In this document: piece by piece, positions 56,662 to 64,000 of the stretch
How positions within the stretch are numbered: position 1 is the first letter of the stretch
Layout of the letters: each line of letters starts with the position of its first letter
NCBI GenBank assembly: GCA_963777095.1
Contig: CAVZOY010000006.1
Span: 1,518,730-1,582,729, forward strand
Reading direction: 5' to 3'
From: CAVZOY01 sp963777095
Lineage (GTDB): Bacteria; Actinomycetota; Actinomycetes; Mycobacteriales; Geodermatophilaceae
Length of the DNA stretch: 64,000 bases
Made by a program: the position numbers and the translations under genes
Notes under the pieces: model-generated
Seen by the model: the letters and a program-made list of their open reading frames with translations, nothing else
Database searches by the model: none
What the model was told of the DNA's origin: nothing

Positions 56662-58078
56662 CCGCGGGGCCCGCCTGGCCGCCGCGGCGGCTGCCGTCCT
56701 GCTGTCCGCGGGCTGCACGTCCTTCGCCGACACCGTCACCGCCGGCGACTCCGGCGCGCCATCGGCCGCCGCGGAGCCCAGCGAGCCGGCCACCGAGCCG
56801 GGCAGCTGCCCCACCGAGCGGGCCGAGCCGGACCCCGACCGGCCGCAGGTCGACCTCGAGTTGTCGGTCGCCGAGGACCTGCGCACCGTCACCGGGACGG
56901 AGACCGTCACCTTCACGCCGGACCGGCCCACCGACGAGCTCGTCTTCCGGCTGGTGCCCAACGCGCCGGACGGCGGGCCCGACGAGCTGACCGTGGACGC
57001 CGTCCGCGGGGCCGACGTCGCGGACGGCGGCTACCAGGCGGCCGAGGCCGACCAGCCGGGCGGCCTCTACGTGGTCTCGCTGGCCGACGAGCTGCCGGCC
57101 GGTACGCCGACCGAGGTGGAACTGGACTTCACGCTCAGCGTGACCGGCGGGAGCTTCGACCGGGTCGGCGCCGACGCCGGGGTGGCCTGGTGGGCGAGCG
57201 GCCACCCGCTCCTGGCGTGGGAGCCGGGAACCGGCTGGGCGAGGGACCCGTTCGTCGGGGTCATCGGCGAGACGGCCGTCAGTCCCGCCGCCGACACGAC
57301 GATCCGCGTCTCGGCACCCGAGCAGCTGACCGTGCTCATGACCGGCGACCAGGGCGACCCGTCGGAGCCGGCCGACGGCCGGCGCACCTGGACGTCGGCC
57401 GAGCCGGTCGCCCGCGACGTCGCCGTGGCGGTGGGGGACTTCACCACCACGCAGCGGCAGACCGAGGACGGCGTCCGCGTCACGGTCGGCTCGCTCGACG
57501 GGAACGAGGACGCCACGCAGTTGGCGGACGGAACGGTCGCCGCGATCGAGGACCTCGAGGAGCTGCTGGGACCGTTCCCCTACGCGACCCAGACGATCAT
57601 CGGGCTGCCCGAGTACGGCGGGGGCATCGAGTACCCGAGCGCGATCCTGCAGGCCAGTCGCGACGACGTCGTCCTGGTGCACGAGGTCGCGCACATGTGG
57701 TTCTACGGGATGGTCGGCAACTCGCAGTTCCGCGACCCGTGGCTGGACGAGGCGTTCGCCACCTGGGCGGAGAGCGTCGTCCACGGCGGGCCGTCGTTCC
57801 CGGACGCGCTCGGTGTGCCGGGGGACGTCGGGCAGTCGATGGACGCCTGGGACGGCGCGGAGAACTACTTCACGACCGTCTACGGCAAGGGCGCGTCCGC
57901 GCTCCTCGAGGCGCGCCAGCAGGCCGGCGCCGAGGAGTTCGACGCCGCCATCCGGTGCTACGTCGACGCCACCGCCTGGTCGATCGCGACCCCGGACGAC
58001 CTCGTCGCCGCGCTCGCCGACCTCCCCGAGGCGCTCGACGTCCTCGTCGACGCCGGGGCCCTCGACGAGGCCGACTGA
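56654..58078 (+). CDS. M1 family zinc metallopeptidase lipoprotein
   Basis: A 474-residue protein starting TTG 56654, overlapping the previous stop. The signal peptide ends in lipobox LSAGC, so it is anchored outside the membrane. An N-terminal M1 beta domain is followed by the substrate loop LPEYGGGIEYPSAI (a variant of GAMEN), HEVAHMWFYGMVGNS (zinc HExxH, His343 and His347) and the third ligand in WLDEAFATWAE. The length is short: the ERAP-type C-terminal domain is missing, as in other secreted actinobacterial M1 peptidases. Confidence 0.9.
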   Translation: MADRGARLAAAAAAVLLSAGCTSFADTVTAGDSGAPSAAAEPSEPATEPGSCPTERAEPDPDRPQVDLELSVAEDLRTVTGTETVTFTPDRPTDELVFRLVPNAPDGGPDELTVDAVRGADVADGGYQAAEADQPGGLYVVSLADELPAGTPTEVELDFTLSVTGGSFDRVGADAGVAWWASGHPLLAWEPGTGWARDPFVGVIGETAVSPAADTTIRVSAPEQLTVLMTGDQGDPSEPADGRRTWTSAEPVARDVAVAVGDFTTTQRQTEDGVRVTVGSLDGNEDATQLADGTVAAIEDLEELLGPFPYATQTIIGLPEYGGGIEYPSAILQASRDDVVLVHEVAHMWFYGMVGNSQFRDPWLDEAFATWAESVVHGGPSFPDALGVPGDVGQSMDAWDGAENYFTTVYGKGASALLEARQQAGAEEFDAAIRCYVDATAWSIATPDDLVAALADLPEALDVLVDAGALDEAD

Positions 58079-58085
58079 GCCGAGC

Positions 58086-59330
58086 TCAGCTCGCCGTGGA
58101 CAGCAGCCGCTGGAGCCGGCCGACACCCTCGACGAGGTCGTCGTCGCCGAGCGCGTACGACAGCCGCAGGTAGCCCGGCGTTCCGAAGGCCTCGCCGGGC
58201 ACGACGGCGACCTCGGCCTGCTCGAGGATCACCTCGGCGAGCTCGACGCTGTCGTTGGCCACCCGGCCGCCGATCGAGCGGCCGAGCAGGCCCTTCACCG
58301 ACGGGTAGACGTAGAACGCACCCTGCGGCTCCGGGCACGCGACGCCGGGGATCTCCCGCAGCATCGACACGATCGTCTGCCGCCGCCGGTCGAAGGCCTC
58401 GCGCATCGTGGCGACCGCCGACAGGTCGCCGTTCAGCGCGGCGACGGCCGCGGCCTGCGACACGTTGGCCACGTTCGAGGTCGCGTGCGACTGCAGGTTC
58501 GTCGCCGCCTTGACGACGTCCGCGGGCCCGACGATCCAGCCCACGCGCCAGCCGGTCATCGCGTAGGTCTTGGCGACCCCGTTGACGACGACGCAGCGGT
58601 CGGCCAGCTCGGGCACGACGACCGGCATCGACGGGGCGCTGACCCCGCCGTAGGTCAGGTGCTCGTAGATCTCGTCGGTGAGCACCCACAGCCCGGTCTC
58701 CACCGCCCAGCGGCCGATCTCCTCGACCTGCTCGGCGGCGTAGACGGCGCCGGTCGGGTTGGACGGCGAGCAGAAGAGCAGCGCCTTGGTGCGGGGCGTC
58801 CGCGCGGCCTCGAGCTGGGCGACCGAGACGAGGTAACCGCTCTGCTCGTCGGCGACGACGGGCACCGGCACGCCGCCGGCCAGCCGGATCGCCTCCGGGT
58901 AGGTCGTCCAGTACGGCGTCGGCAGCAGCACCTCGTCGCCCGGGTCGAGCATCGTGGCGAACGCCTCGTACACGGCCTGCTTGCCGCCGTTGGTGACCAG
59001 CACGTTCGCCGGGGTGACGGCGAGGCCGGAGTCGCGGGCGGTCTTGGCGACGATCGCCTCCTTGAGCGCCGGCAGACCGCCCGCCGGGGTGTACCGGTGC
59101 ATCGCCGGCTGATGGCACGCGGCCACGGCCGCCTCGACGATGTAGTCCGGCGTCGGGAAGTCCGGCTCGCCGGCACCGAACCCGATCACCGGCTTGCCCG
59201 CCGCCTTGAGCGCCTTGGCCCTGGCGTCCACCGCGAGAGTCGCCGACTCGGTGATGGCGGCGATGCGGCGGGAGATCCGCCGGTCGGCGGCGGCGGTGGG
59301 GACGGCGGCGGACTGCGGCGCGGCGGTCAT
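58086..59330 (-). CDS. Class I PLP aminotransferase (aspartate aminotransferase type)
   Basis: A 414-residue enzyme: GFGAGEPDFPTPDYI, VTNGGKQAVYEAFATM, PYWTTYPEAI, CSPSNPTGAVY, LTDEIYEHLTYGG and the PLP lysine in NGVAKTYAMTGWRVGW. Arg in LRLSYALGDD binds substrate carboxylate. It most resembles bacterial AspC of the Ib subgroup, which acts on aspartate and sometimes prephenate or aromatic acids. It converges tail-to-tail with the M1 peptidase gene eight bases away. Confidence 0.92.
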   Translation of the reverse strand: MTAAPQSAAVPTAAADRRISRRIAAITESATLAVDARAKALKAAGKPVIGFGAGEPDFPTPDYIVEAAVAACHQPAMHRYTPAGGLPALKEAIVAKTARDSGLAVTPANVLVTNGGKQAVYEAFATMLDPGDEVLLPTPYWTTYPEAIRLAGGVPVPVVADEQSGYLVSVAQLEAARTPRTKALLFCSPSNPTGAVYAAEQVEEIGRWAVETGLWVLTDEIYEHLTYGGVSAPSMPVVVPELADRCVVVNGVAKTYAMTGWRVGWIVGPADVVKAATNLQSHATSNVANVSQAAAVAALNGDLSAVATMREAFDRRRQTIVSMLREIPGVACPEPQGAFYVYPSVKGLLGRSIGGRVANDSVELAEVILEQAEVAVVPGEAFGTPGYLRLSYALGDDDLVEGVGRLQRLLSTAS

Positions 59331-59355
59331 GCGCCCATCGTGTCAAAGGTCTCCG

Positions 59356-59970
59356 TCAGGCATCGCGGCGGAGCCGGACGTGCGCCACGGACGACGACGG
59401 TGCGAACTCCACGCACCGCCAGCCTCCGAGCGCCGGGCCGACGCCCTCGAACAGCCGCTCGCCCGCCCCGAGGAGCACGGGGACGACGGCCACGTGGATC
59501 TCGTCGAGCAGCCCCGCCCGCAGGTACTGGTGCACGGTGGAGACGCCGCCGCCGAGCCGGACGTCCGCGCCGCCCGCCGCGGCCGTGGCCCGCTCGAGCG
59601 CCGCCTCGATCCCGTCCGTCACGAAGGAGAAGGTCGTGCCGCCCGACATCGCCAGGGGCGGCCGGGCGTGGTGGGTGAGCACGAAGACGTCGTGGTGGAA
59701 CGGCGGGTCCTCGCCCCACCACCCGCGCCACGCCTCGTCCGGCCACGGCCCGCGCACCGGGCCGAACATGTTGCGTCCCATGATCGTCGCGCCGATCCGG
59801 TCCTCGCCACGCGCCCGGAAGGCGCGGTCGACGTCCGTGGCGTCGTCGGCGAAGATCCACTCGTGTAGCTGCTCGCCGCCGACGCCGAGCGGATCCCGCT
59901 CGCTCTGATCCGGGCCGGCGCCGAAGCCGTCCAGGGACACGGAGAAGTTGTGCGCGCGCAACTCGGTCAT
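59356..59970 (-). CDS. Dihydrofolate reductase family protein (RibD C-terminal-like)
   Basis: A 204-residue protein: MTELRAHNFSVSLDGFGAGP, TIMGRNMFGPVRG, HDVFVLTHHARPPL and DVRLGGGVSTVHQYLRAGLLD (shown in parts) are typical of the RibD_C/YyaP group of NADPH-dependent reductases. True folate activity is unlikely; the substrate is unknown. The ATG 59970 has no good ribosome site, so the start is less sure. Confidence 0.88.
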   Translation of the reverse strand: MTELRAHNFSVSLDGFGAGPDQSERDPLGVGGEQLHEWIFADDATDVDRAFRARGEDRIGATIMGRNMFGPVRGPWPDEAWRGWWGEDPPFHHDVFVLTHHARPPLAMSGGTTFSFVTDGIEAALERATAAAGGADVRLGGGVSTVHQYLRAGLLDEIHVAVVPVLLGAGERLFEGVGPALGGWRCVEFAPSSSVAHVRLRRDA

Positions 59971-60018
59971 GCGGGGGAGACGGCGCTGCCGCCGGCAACT
60001 CATCGGACGCCCGGGGCG

Positions 60019-60049
60019 TTGGCCCGGCTCCGCCGCGGTCCCGTACACT
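60019..60049 (+). promoter_or_regulatory. Promoter of tRNA-Trp and secE-nusG
   Basis: TTGGCC (60019-60024), 19 bases, then TACACT (60044-60049) form a reasonable sigma-A promoter, about 88 bases before tRNA-Trp. The region between (60050-60137) has no other feature seen. Confidence 0.55.
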
Positions 60050-60137
60050 CGGACCCCTGGGGCAGCTGACCCCGCCACCGGCGTGCCCCGGATCAACCTC
60101 CGGGCTCGGTGCTGCCGTGGTGAGTCGGGTGCACCCT

Positions 60138-60210
<73 letters not shown>

Positions 60211-60316
60211 CCCCGCCGCCGGCTCCGTCCCGGCGACAGCACGACCGCACCACGAGATCCACACGACCGAGTGCCCTTCCTCCGGAGGGCCACCACCACG
60301 AAGCGAGCGAGGCGCA

Positions 60317-60839
60317 GTGAGCGACGACCGGCGCGAGCCCGGGGACGAGTCCCCGGCCGTCCCCGACGCCGAGCTGACCGACGAGCAGCTCGACGCCGAG
60401 GCACCCGGCGTCGACGACGCCGCCGAGCTCGAGGCAGCGGAGGCCGAGGTCGCCGCCGAGGCGGCCGAGGATGAGGACAAGGTCGTGCCGGCGCCCGCCC
60501 GGCGCCGCCGCGGTGCGATCACCTCCGAGGGTCGCGACGACGACGCCGAGCCCGCCCGCGCGCCCCGGCCCGCCCGCATCGCTGCCGCCGCCACGCCGCG
60601 GGGGCACCCGCTCCCGTGCCGCCGCCCAGCAGGCGCGGTCGTCGGAGATCCGGCGCAAGCGCTCGATCGGCCGGTTCCTCCGCGAGGTCGTCGCCGAGCT
60701 GCGCAAGGTCATCTGGCCCGGCCGTCGCGAGCTGATCACCTACACGACCGTGGTGATCATCTTCGTCGCCTTCATGGTGGCACTGGTCGCCGGCCTCGAC
60801 CTGCTCTTCGCCAAGGGCGTGATCGCCGTCTTCGGCTGA
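60317..60839 (+). CDS. secE: Preprotein translocase subunit SecE with long acidic N-terminus, frame broken near 60601
   Basis: SecE clamps SecY in the translocon. The C-terminal part is standard: RFLREVVAELRKVIWPGRRE and one membrane helix (TVVIIFVAFMVALVAGLDLL). The first 105 residues are acidic and disordered (AELEAAEAEVAAEAAEDEDK). One extra G in the five-G run CCGCGGGGGCACC breaks the frame between them; without it ATPRGTRSRAAAQQARSS joins the parts at 173 residues. GTG start. Confidence 0.94.
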
Positions 60840-60895
60840 CCCCCGCCCGCTTCCCGGCCTGGCGACAGGCCGCCCCGCAACAGAGAGAGAACCCC

Positions 60896-61802
60896 GTGAC
60901 CGACCCCCGCGAGCCCTTCGACACCGACGGTGCCGTCGACGTCGACACCGCGACCGACCTCGACGACGCCCGGCTGGACGTCCGCGGCAGCTCCGACCTC
61001 GAGACCGGCGCCGGCGAGACCGGCGCCGCCGAGGGCTCCGTCGACACCGCCGACCAGGACGTCGCGACCGAGGTCGCCGACGAGGTCCCGGCGGTCGAGG
61101 ACGGCGACCCGGCCAGCCTGGCGAGCGACCCGCTGGCGGCGCCCGCCGCGTCGTCCGACGAGGCCGAGGCCGAGCGACGGCGACGGCGATCCGGTCGAGG
61201 CCCTGCGCACGAAGATGCGGATGATGCCCGGCGACTGGTACGTCGTCCACTCGTACGCGGGCTACGAGAACAAGGTGAAGACCAACCTCGAGGCGCGCAT
61301 CCAGTCCCTCGACGTGGAGGACTACATCTACCAGATCGAGGTGCCCACCGAGGAGGTCACCGAGATCAAGAACGGCAAGCGTGCGCAGGTCAACCGCAAG
61401 GTCCTGCCGGGCTACCTGCTCGTCCGCATGGAGCTCAACGACGAGTCGTGGGGCGCGGTGCGCAACACCCCGGGTGTCACCGGCTTCGTCGGCGCCACGT
61501 CACGTCCCTCGCCGCTGACCCTCGACGAGGTCGTCAAGATCCTCGCGCCCGCGGTGCAGCAGCCCGCCGCGCGCGCGGCCGGCGGCGGCGAGGCCGCCGG
61601 TGGCACCACGGCCGCCGCCCCGGCCACGCTGGTCGACTTCGAGGTCGGCGAGTCGGTCACGGTCATGGACGGCCCGTTCGCCACGCTGCCCGCCACCATC
61701 AACGAGATCAACGCCGAGCAGCAGAAGCTGCAGGTGCTGGTGTCGATCTTCGGCCGCGAGACCCCGGTCGAGCTGTCGTTCAGCCAAGTCCAGAAGATTT
61801 AA
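60896..61802 (+). CDS. nusG: Transcription antitermination factor NusG with acidic N-terminal extension, frame broken near 61174
   Basis: NusG couples RNA polymerase to the ribosome and Rho. The NGN domain starts near residue 108 (MMPGDWYVVHSYAGYENKVK) and the KOW domain is FEVGESVTVMDGPFATLPA. Before it lie about 105 acidic residues (DTDGAVDVDTATDLDDAR). One extra C in GCCGAGCGACGG breaks the frame; without it EAEAEDGDGDPVEALRTKMR joins the parts at 301 residues. GTG 60896 follows AGAGAGAA. A linker of Ala/Gly sits between the two domains. Confidence 0.94.
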
Positions 61803-61805
61803 GGA

Positions 61806-61858
61806 CCCCGTCGCCCCCCACGCGCTCGCAAGCTCGGCGGCGGGGCCCTGCGACGGGG
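61806..61858 (+). repeat. Hairpin repeat, copy 2 (GCAAGC-loop element)
   Basis: Outer arms CCCCGTCGC (61806-61814) and GCGACGGGG (61850-61858) pair perfectly, around a core (CCCCCACGCGCTCGCAAG, then CTCGGCGGCGGGGCCCT) nearly equal to that of copy 1 at 55235. It begins four bases after the nusG stop and lies 33 bases before rplK, so it cannot be a full terminator unless rplK has another promoter. Confidence 0.65.
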
Positions 61859-61891
61859 CCGTTCCAGTCACCGTACACCTAGAAGGAAGTC

Positions 61892-62320
61892 ATGCCCCCC
61901 AGGAAGCGGTTGACCGCGGTCATCAAGCTCCAGATCAACGCCGGTGCGGCCACCCCCGCGCCGCCCGTGGGTCCGGCGCTCGGCCAGCACGGCGTCAACA
62001 TCATGGAGTTCTGCAAGGCCTACAACGCGGCCACGGAGTCGCAGCGCGGCAACGTGATCCCGGTCGAGATCTCGGTGTACGAGGACCGGTCGTTCACGTT
62101 CGTCACCAAGACCCCGCCGGCCGCGCGCATGCTGCTCAAGGCCGCCGGTGTCGAGAAGGGCTCGGGCGAGCCGCACAAGACCAAGGTCGCCACGGTCACC
62201 CGTGACCAGGTCCGCGAGATCGCCCAGACCAAGATGGCCGACCTCAACGCCAACGACCTCGACCAGGCCGAGAAGATCATCGCCGGCACCGCCCGGTCGA
62301 TGGGCATCACGGTCAAGTAG
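61892..62320 (+). CDS. rplK: 50S ribosomal protein L11
   Basis: A 142-residue protein of the GTPase-associated centre. INAGAATPAPPVGPALGQHG and NIMEFCKAYNAAT mark the N-terminal domain and KTKVATVTRDQVREIAQTKM the rRNA-binding domain. The ATG has AGAAGGAAGT upstream. Order nusG-rplK-rplA is universal in bacteria. Confidence 0.98.
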   Translation: MPPRKRLTAVIKLQINAGAATPAPPVGPALGQHGVNIMEFCKAYNAATESQRGNVIPVEISVYEDRSFTFVTKTPPAARMLLKAAGVEKGSGEPHKTKVATVTRDQVREIAQTKMADLNANDLDQAEKIIAGTARSMGITVK

Positions 62321-62323
62321 CGG

Positions 62324-62374
62324 CCTCGTTCCGAGGCTCGCCCCGAGCGTGTGCGAGGGGTGAGGAGAACGAGG
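62324..62374 (+). promoter_or_regulatory. Structured rplK-rplA spacer
   Basis: CCTCGTTC (62324-62331) pairs with GAACGAGG (62367-62374), and inside CTCGCCCC can pair with GGGGTGAG, giving a long stem in the 130-base gap. L1 is known to repress its operon by binding mRNA; whether this stem is that site is unproven. The gap also holds GAGGTCCTCCACCAGTGGGA, a second small hairpin. Confidence 0.4.
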
Positions 62375-62450
62375 TCCTCCACCAGTGGGAGGGCCACGCC
62401 AGGCCCGCGAACCACGCGACCGGGGCATCCGCCCCCGGAGAGGAAATCTC

Positions 62451-63170
62451 ATGGCGAAGCACGGCAAGAAGTTCCGCGCGGCGGCCGAGAAGGTCGACCG
62501 CGACAACCTGTACTCCCCGCTCAAGGCCGCGAGCCTGGCGAAGGAGACGTCGACCACCGCGTACGACGCGACCGTCGAGGTCGCGATGCGTCTCGGCGTC
62601 GACCCGCGCAAGGCCGACCAGATGGTCCGCGGCACGGTGAATCTCCCGCACGGCACCGGCAAGACCGCCCGCGTCATCGTCTTCGCGACCGGTGACAAGG
62701 CCGCCGAGGCCGAGGCCGCCGGCGCCGACGTCGTGGGCTCCGACGACCTGATCGAGAAGATCCAGGGCGGCTTCCTGGACTTCGACGCCGCCATCGCGAC
62801 GCCGGACCAGATGGCCAAGGTCGGCCGGATCGCCCGCATCCTCGGCCCCCGCGGCCTGATGCCGAACCCGAAGACCGGCACCGTGACGCCCGACGTCACC
62901 AAGGCGGTCAACGACATCAAGGGCGGAAAGATCAACTTCCGCGTCGACAAGCAGGCCAACCTGCACCTGGTCATCGGCAAGACGTCGTTCGACGAGACCA
63001 AGCTGGTCGAGAACTACGCGGCTGCCCTCGACGAGGTCCTGCGCGCGAAGCCGTCGTCGGCGAAGGGGCGGTACCTGAAGAAGGTCACCATCTCCACGAC
63101 CATGGGCCCCGGCATCCCGGTCGACCCGAACCGCACCCGCAACCTCACGGTGGACGAGCCCACCGCATAA
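62451..63170 (+). CDS. rplA: 50S ribosomal protein L1
   Basis: A 239-residue protein of the L1 stalk. NLPHGTGKTARVIVFATGD, GRIARILGPRGLMPNPKTGT and GKTSFDETKLVENYAA are family signatures. The ATG follows GGAGAGGAAATCTC. TAA stop, then a strong terminator 15 bases on. Confidence 0.98.
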   Translation: MAKHGKKFRAAAEKVDRDNLYSPLKAASLAKETSTTAYDATVEVAMRLGVDPRKADQMVRGTVNLPHGTGKTARVIVFATGDKAAEAEAAGADVVGSDDLIEKIQGGFLDFDAAIATPDQMAKVGRIARILGPRGLMPNPKTGTVTPDVTKAVNDIKGGKINFRVDKQANLHLVIGKTSFDETKLVENYAAALDEVLRAKPSSAKGRYLKKVTISTTMGPGIPVDPNRTRNLTVDEPTA

Positions 63171-63185
63171 GGCGGCACGCACCGT

Positions 63186-63222
63186 CGAGGGCCCCGCAGC
63201 GCACGCCGCTGCGGGGCCCTCG
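63186..63222 (+). terminator. Strong hairpin terminator after rplA
   Basis: CGAGGGCCCCGCAGCG (63186-63201) and CGCTGCGGGGCCCTCG (63207-63222) pair perfectly over 16 bp around CACGC. No T tract follows, as is common in actinobacteria. It separates rplKA from rplJ. Confidence 0.85.
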
Positions 63223-63224
63223 GC

Positions 63225-63253
63225 GTCACGGCGTCCGCGGTGTCGCGTATGCT
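63225..63253 (+). promoter_or_regulatory. Promoter of the rplJ leader
   Basis: GTCACG (63225-63230), 17 bases, then TATGCT (63248-63253) form a plausible promoter immediately after the rplA terminator, giving a leader of about 230 bases before rplJ. Confidence 0.5.
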
Positions 63254-63289
63254 TCGCCGCGTTCCCCCCAAGACCGTTGGTCGTCGCAC

Positions 63290-63480
63290 GTCCGCGTGCG
63301 ATCGAAGGTCCCGGAGCCCCGGGCGACCCGCGCAGGAGGACGGTTCGATCGGCGGGCCCTCGCGCCCGCCCCTCGCCCCGTGCGCCCTGCGCCGGGGCGT
63401 TCCTCGTCTCCAGGGCTGTTGATCGCACCTGGTCGTGATCGCACGCAGTCGTGCATCGGCCGGCGGTCGCCCGACAGACG
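63290..63480 (+). ncRNA. Probable ribosomal L10 leader RNA
   Basis: The 320-base gap 63171-63491 has no gene. Its second half is where bacterial rplJ mRNAs carry the L10(L12)4 autoregulatory leader. GTGCGATC (63297-63304) can pair with GATCGCAC at either 63421-63428 or 63437-63444, and GGCGGGCCC/GGGCGGGC-type GC stems lie between, so alternative folds are possible. I assign it by position and pairing, not by a covariance match. Confidence 0.5.
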
Positions 63481-63491
63481 AGAGGAGGCCC

Positions 63492-64000
63492 ATGCCCACG
63501 CAGGCGAAGGCCGCGGTGATCAGCGAGATCACCGAGCGGTTCCAGAACTCGAGTGCGGCGGTGCTCACCGAGTACCGCGGGCTGACCGTGGCGCAGCTGA
63601 CCCAGCTGCGTCGTTCCCTCGGTGAGGGCAGCAGCTACGCCGTCGTCAAGAACACCCTGACGAAGCGGGCAGCGGACGAGGTCGGCTTCGGCGACCTGGC
63701 CCCGCTGCTCAACGGTCCGACCGCCATCGCCTTCATCGAGGGCGACCCGGTCGAGGCCGCCAAGGCCATCCGTGACTTCGCGCGCGCCAACCCGCTGCTC
63801 GTGGTCAAGGGCGGCGTGGTCGACGGCCGCACGGTCGACGCCTCCGAGGTCACCCGCCTCGCCGACGTCGAGCCCCGTGAGGTCCTGCTGGCCAAGCTGG
63901 CCGGCGCGATGAAGGGCAACCTGACCAAGGCCGCCGGGCTGTTCCAGGCCCCGCTGTCCCAGATGGCCCGCCTCGCCGCCGCGCTGCAGGAGAAGAAGGC
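63492..64000 (+). CDS. rplJ: 50S ribosomal protein L10, 3' truncated by the window end
   Basis: The frame from ATG 63492, after the strong AGAGGAGG site (63481-63488), reads MPTQAKAAVISEITERFQNS, AAVLTEYRGLTVAQLTQLRR, YAVVKNTLTKRAADEVG and LAKLAGAMKGNLTKAAGLFQ, all L10. It binds 23S rRNA and the L7/L12 dimers. About 169 residues are inside the window; the last few residues are cut off. Confidence 0.97.
   Translation, partial: MPTQAKAAVISEITERFQNSSAAVLTEYRGLTVAQLTQLRRSLGEGSSYAVVKNTLTKRAADEVGFGDLAPLLNGPTAIAFIEGDPVEAAKAIRDFARANPLLVVKGGVVDGRTVDASEVTRLADVEPREVLLAKLAGAMKGNLTKAAGLFQAPLSQMARLAAALQEKK

Overview
The window is high-GC DNA of an actinobacterium. Codon use is strongly G/C in third positions, many genes overlap as ATGA or GTGA, several genes look leaderless, and gene order closely follows the Mycobacterium hemL-ccs-men and rpmG-secE-nusG-rplKA blocks. 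The absence of mycolate genes, a proline-rich small protein and long disordered tails on Nuo, SecE and NusG point to a Geodermatophilaceae-like organism (Blastococcus, Geodermatophilus or Modestobacter). That placement is inference, not shown directly.

Layout. 1-7105 holds the end of hemB, hemL, a histidine phosphatase and the system II cytochrome c maturation set (TlpA/ResA-like thioredoxin, CcdA, ResB, CcsA). 7177-16875 holds small proteins, an Lrp regulator and menaquinone genes menA, menE, menC, menD, menF and menG; menB and menH are not here. 16975-35901 is one respiratory block: a perfect Rex-type operator, a menaquinone reductase (menJ-like), the complete 14-gene complex I operon nuoA-nuoN and a polyprenyl diphosphate synthase. 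Quinone synthesis and the enzyme that reduces it are thus side by side. 35978-48907 is mixed: a PQQ-type sugar dehydrogenase, a divergent PPOX/MocR pair, 2-oxoglutarate:ferredoxin oxidoreductase (korAB), HtpX, a secreted protein pair, a large SARP-type regulator, a GNAT enzyme and YajQ. 48995-55227 has tRNA-Tyr, an orphan TadE-like gene, a cluster of DnaA-box-like sites, a possible type VII-like gene pair, a 31-residue peptide gene with four RGGRWA repeats and its own terminator, and a degenerate GGDEF/EAL protein. 55325-64000 is the translation/transcription core: tRNA-Thr, tRNA-Met, rpmG, two MaoC dehydratases, an M1 peptidase, an aminotransferase, a reductase, tRNA-Trp, secE, nusG, rplK, rplA and the start of rplJ.

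Sequence quality matters for reading this window. I found about 27 reading-frame breaks in 19 genes, and three more are likely in nuoE. Nearly all are explained by one extra G or C. They hit essential single-copy genes (hemL, menD, nuoL, secE, nusG), so assembly or read error is far more likely than gene decay. Two breaks falsely fuse nuoI to nuoJ and nuoM to nuoN. Three in one phosphoribosyltransferase cancel out and leave an open but wrong reading frame. Coordinates for these genes span the whole locus across the breaks.

No insertion sequence, prophage, CRISPR array or rRNA was seen.
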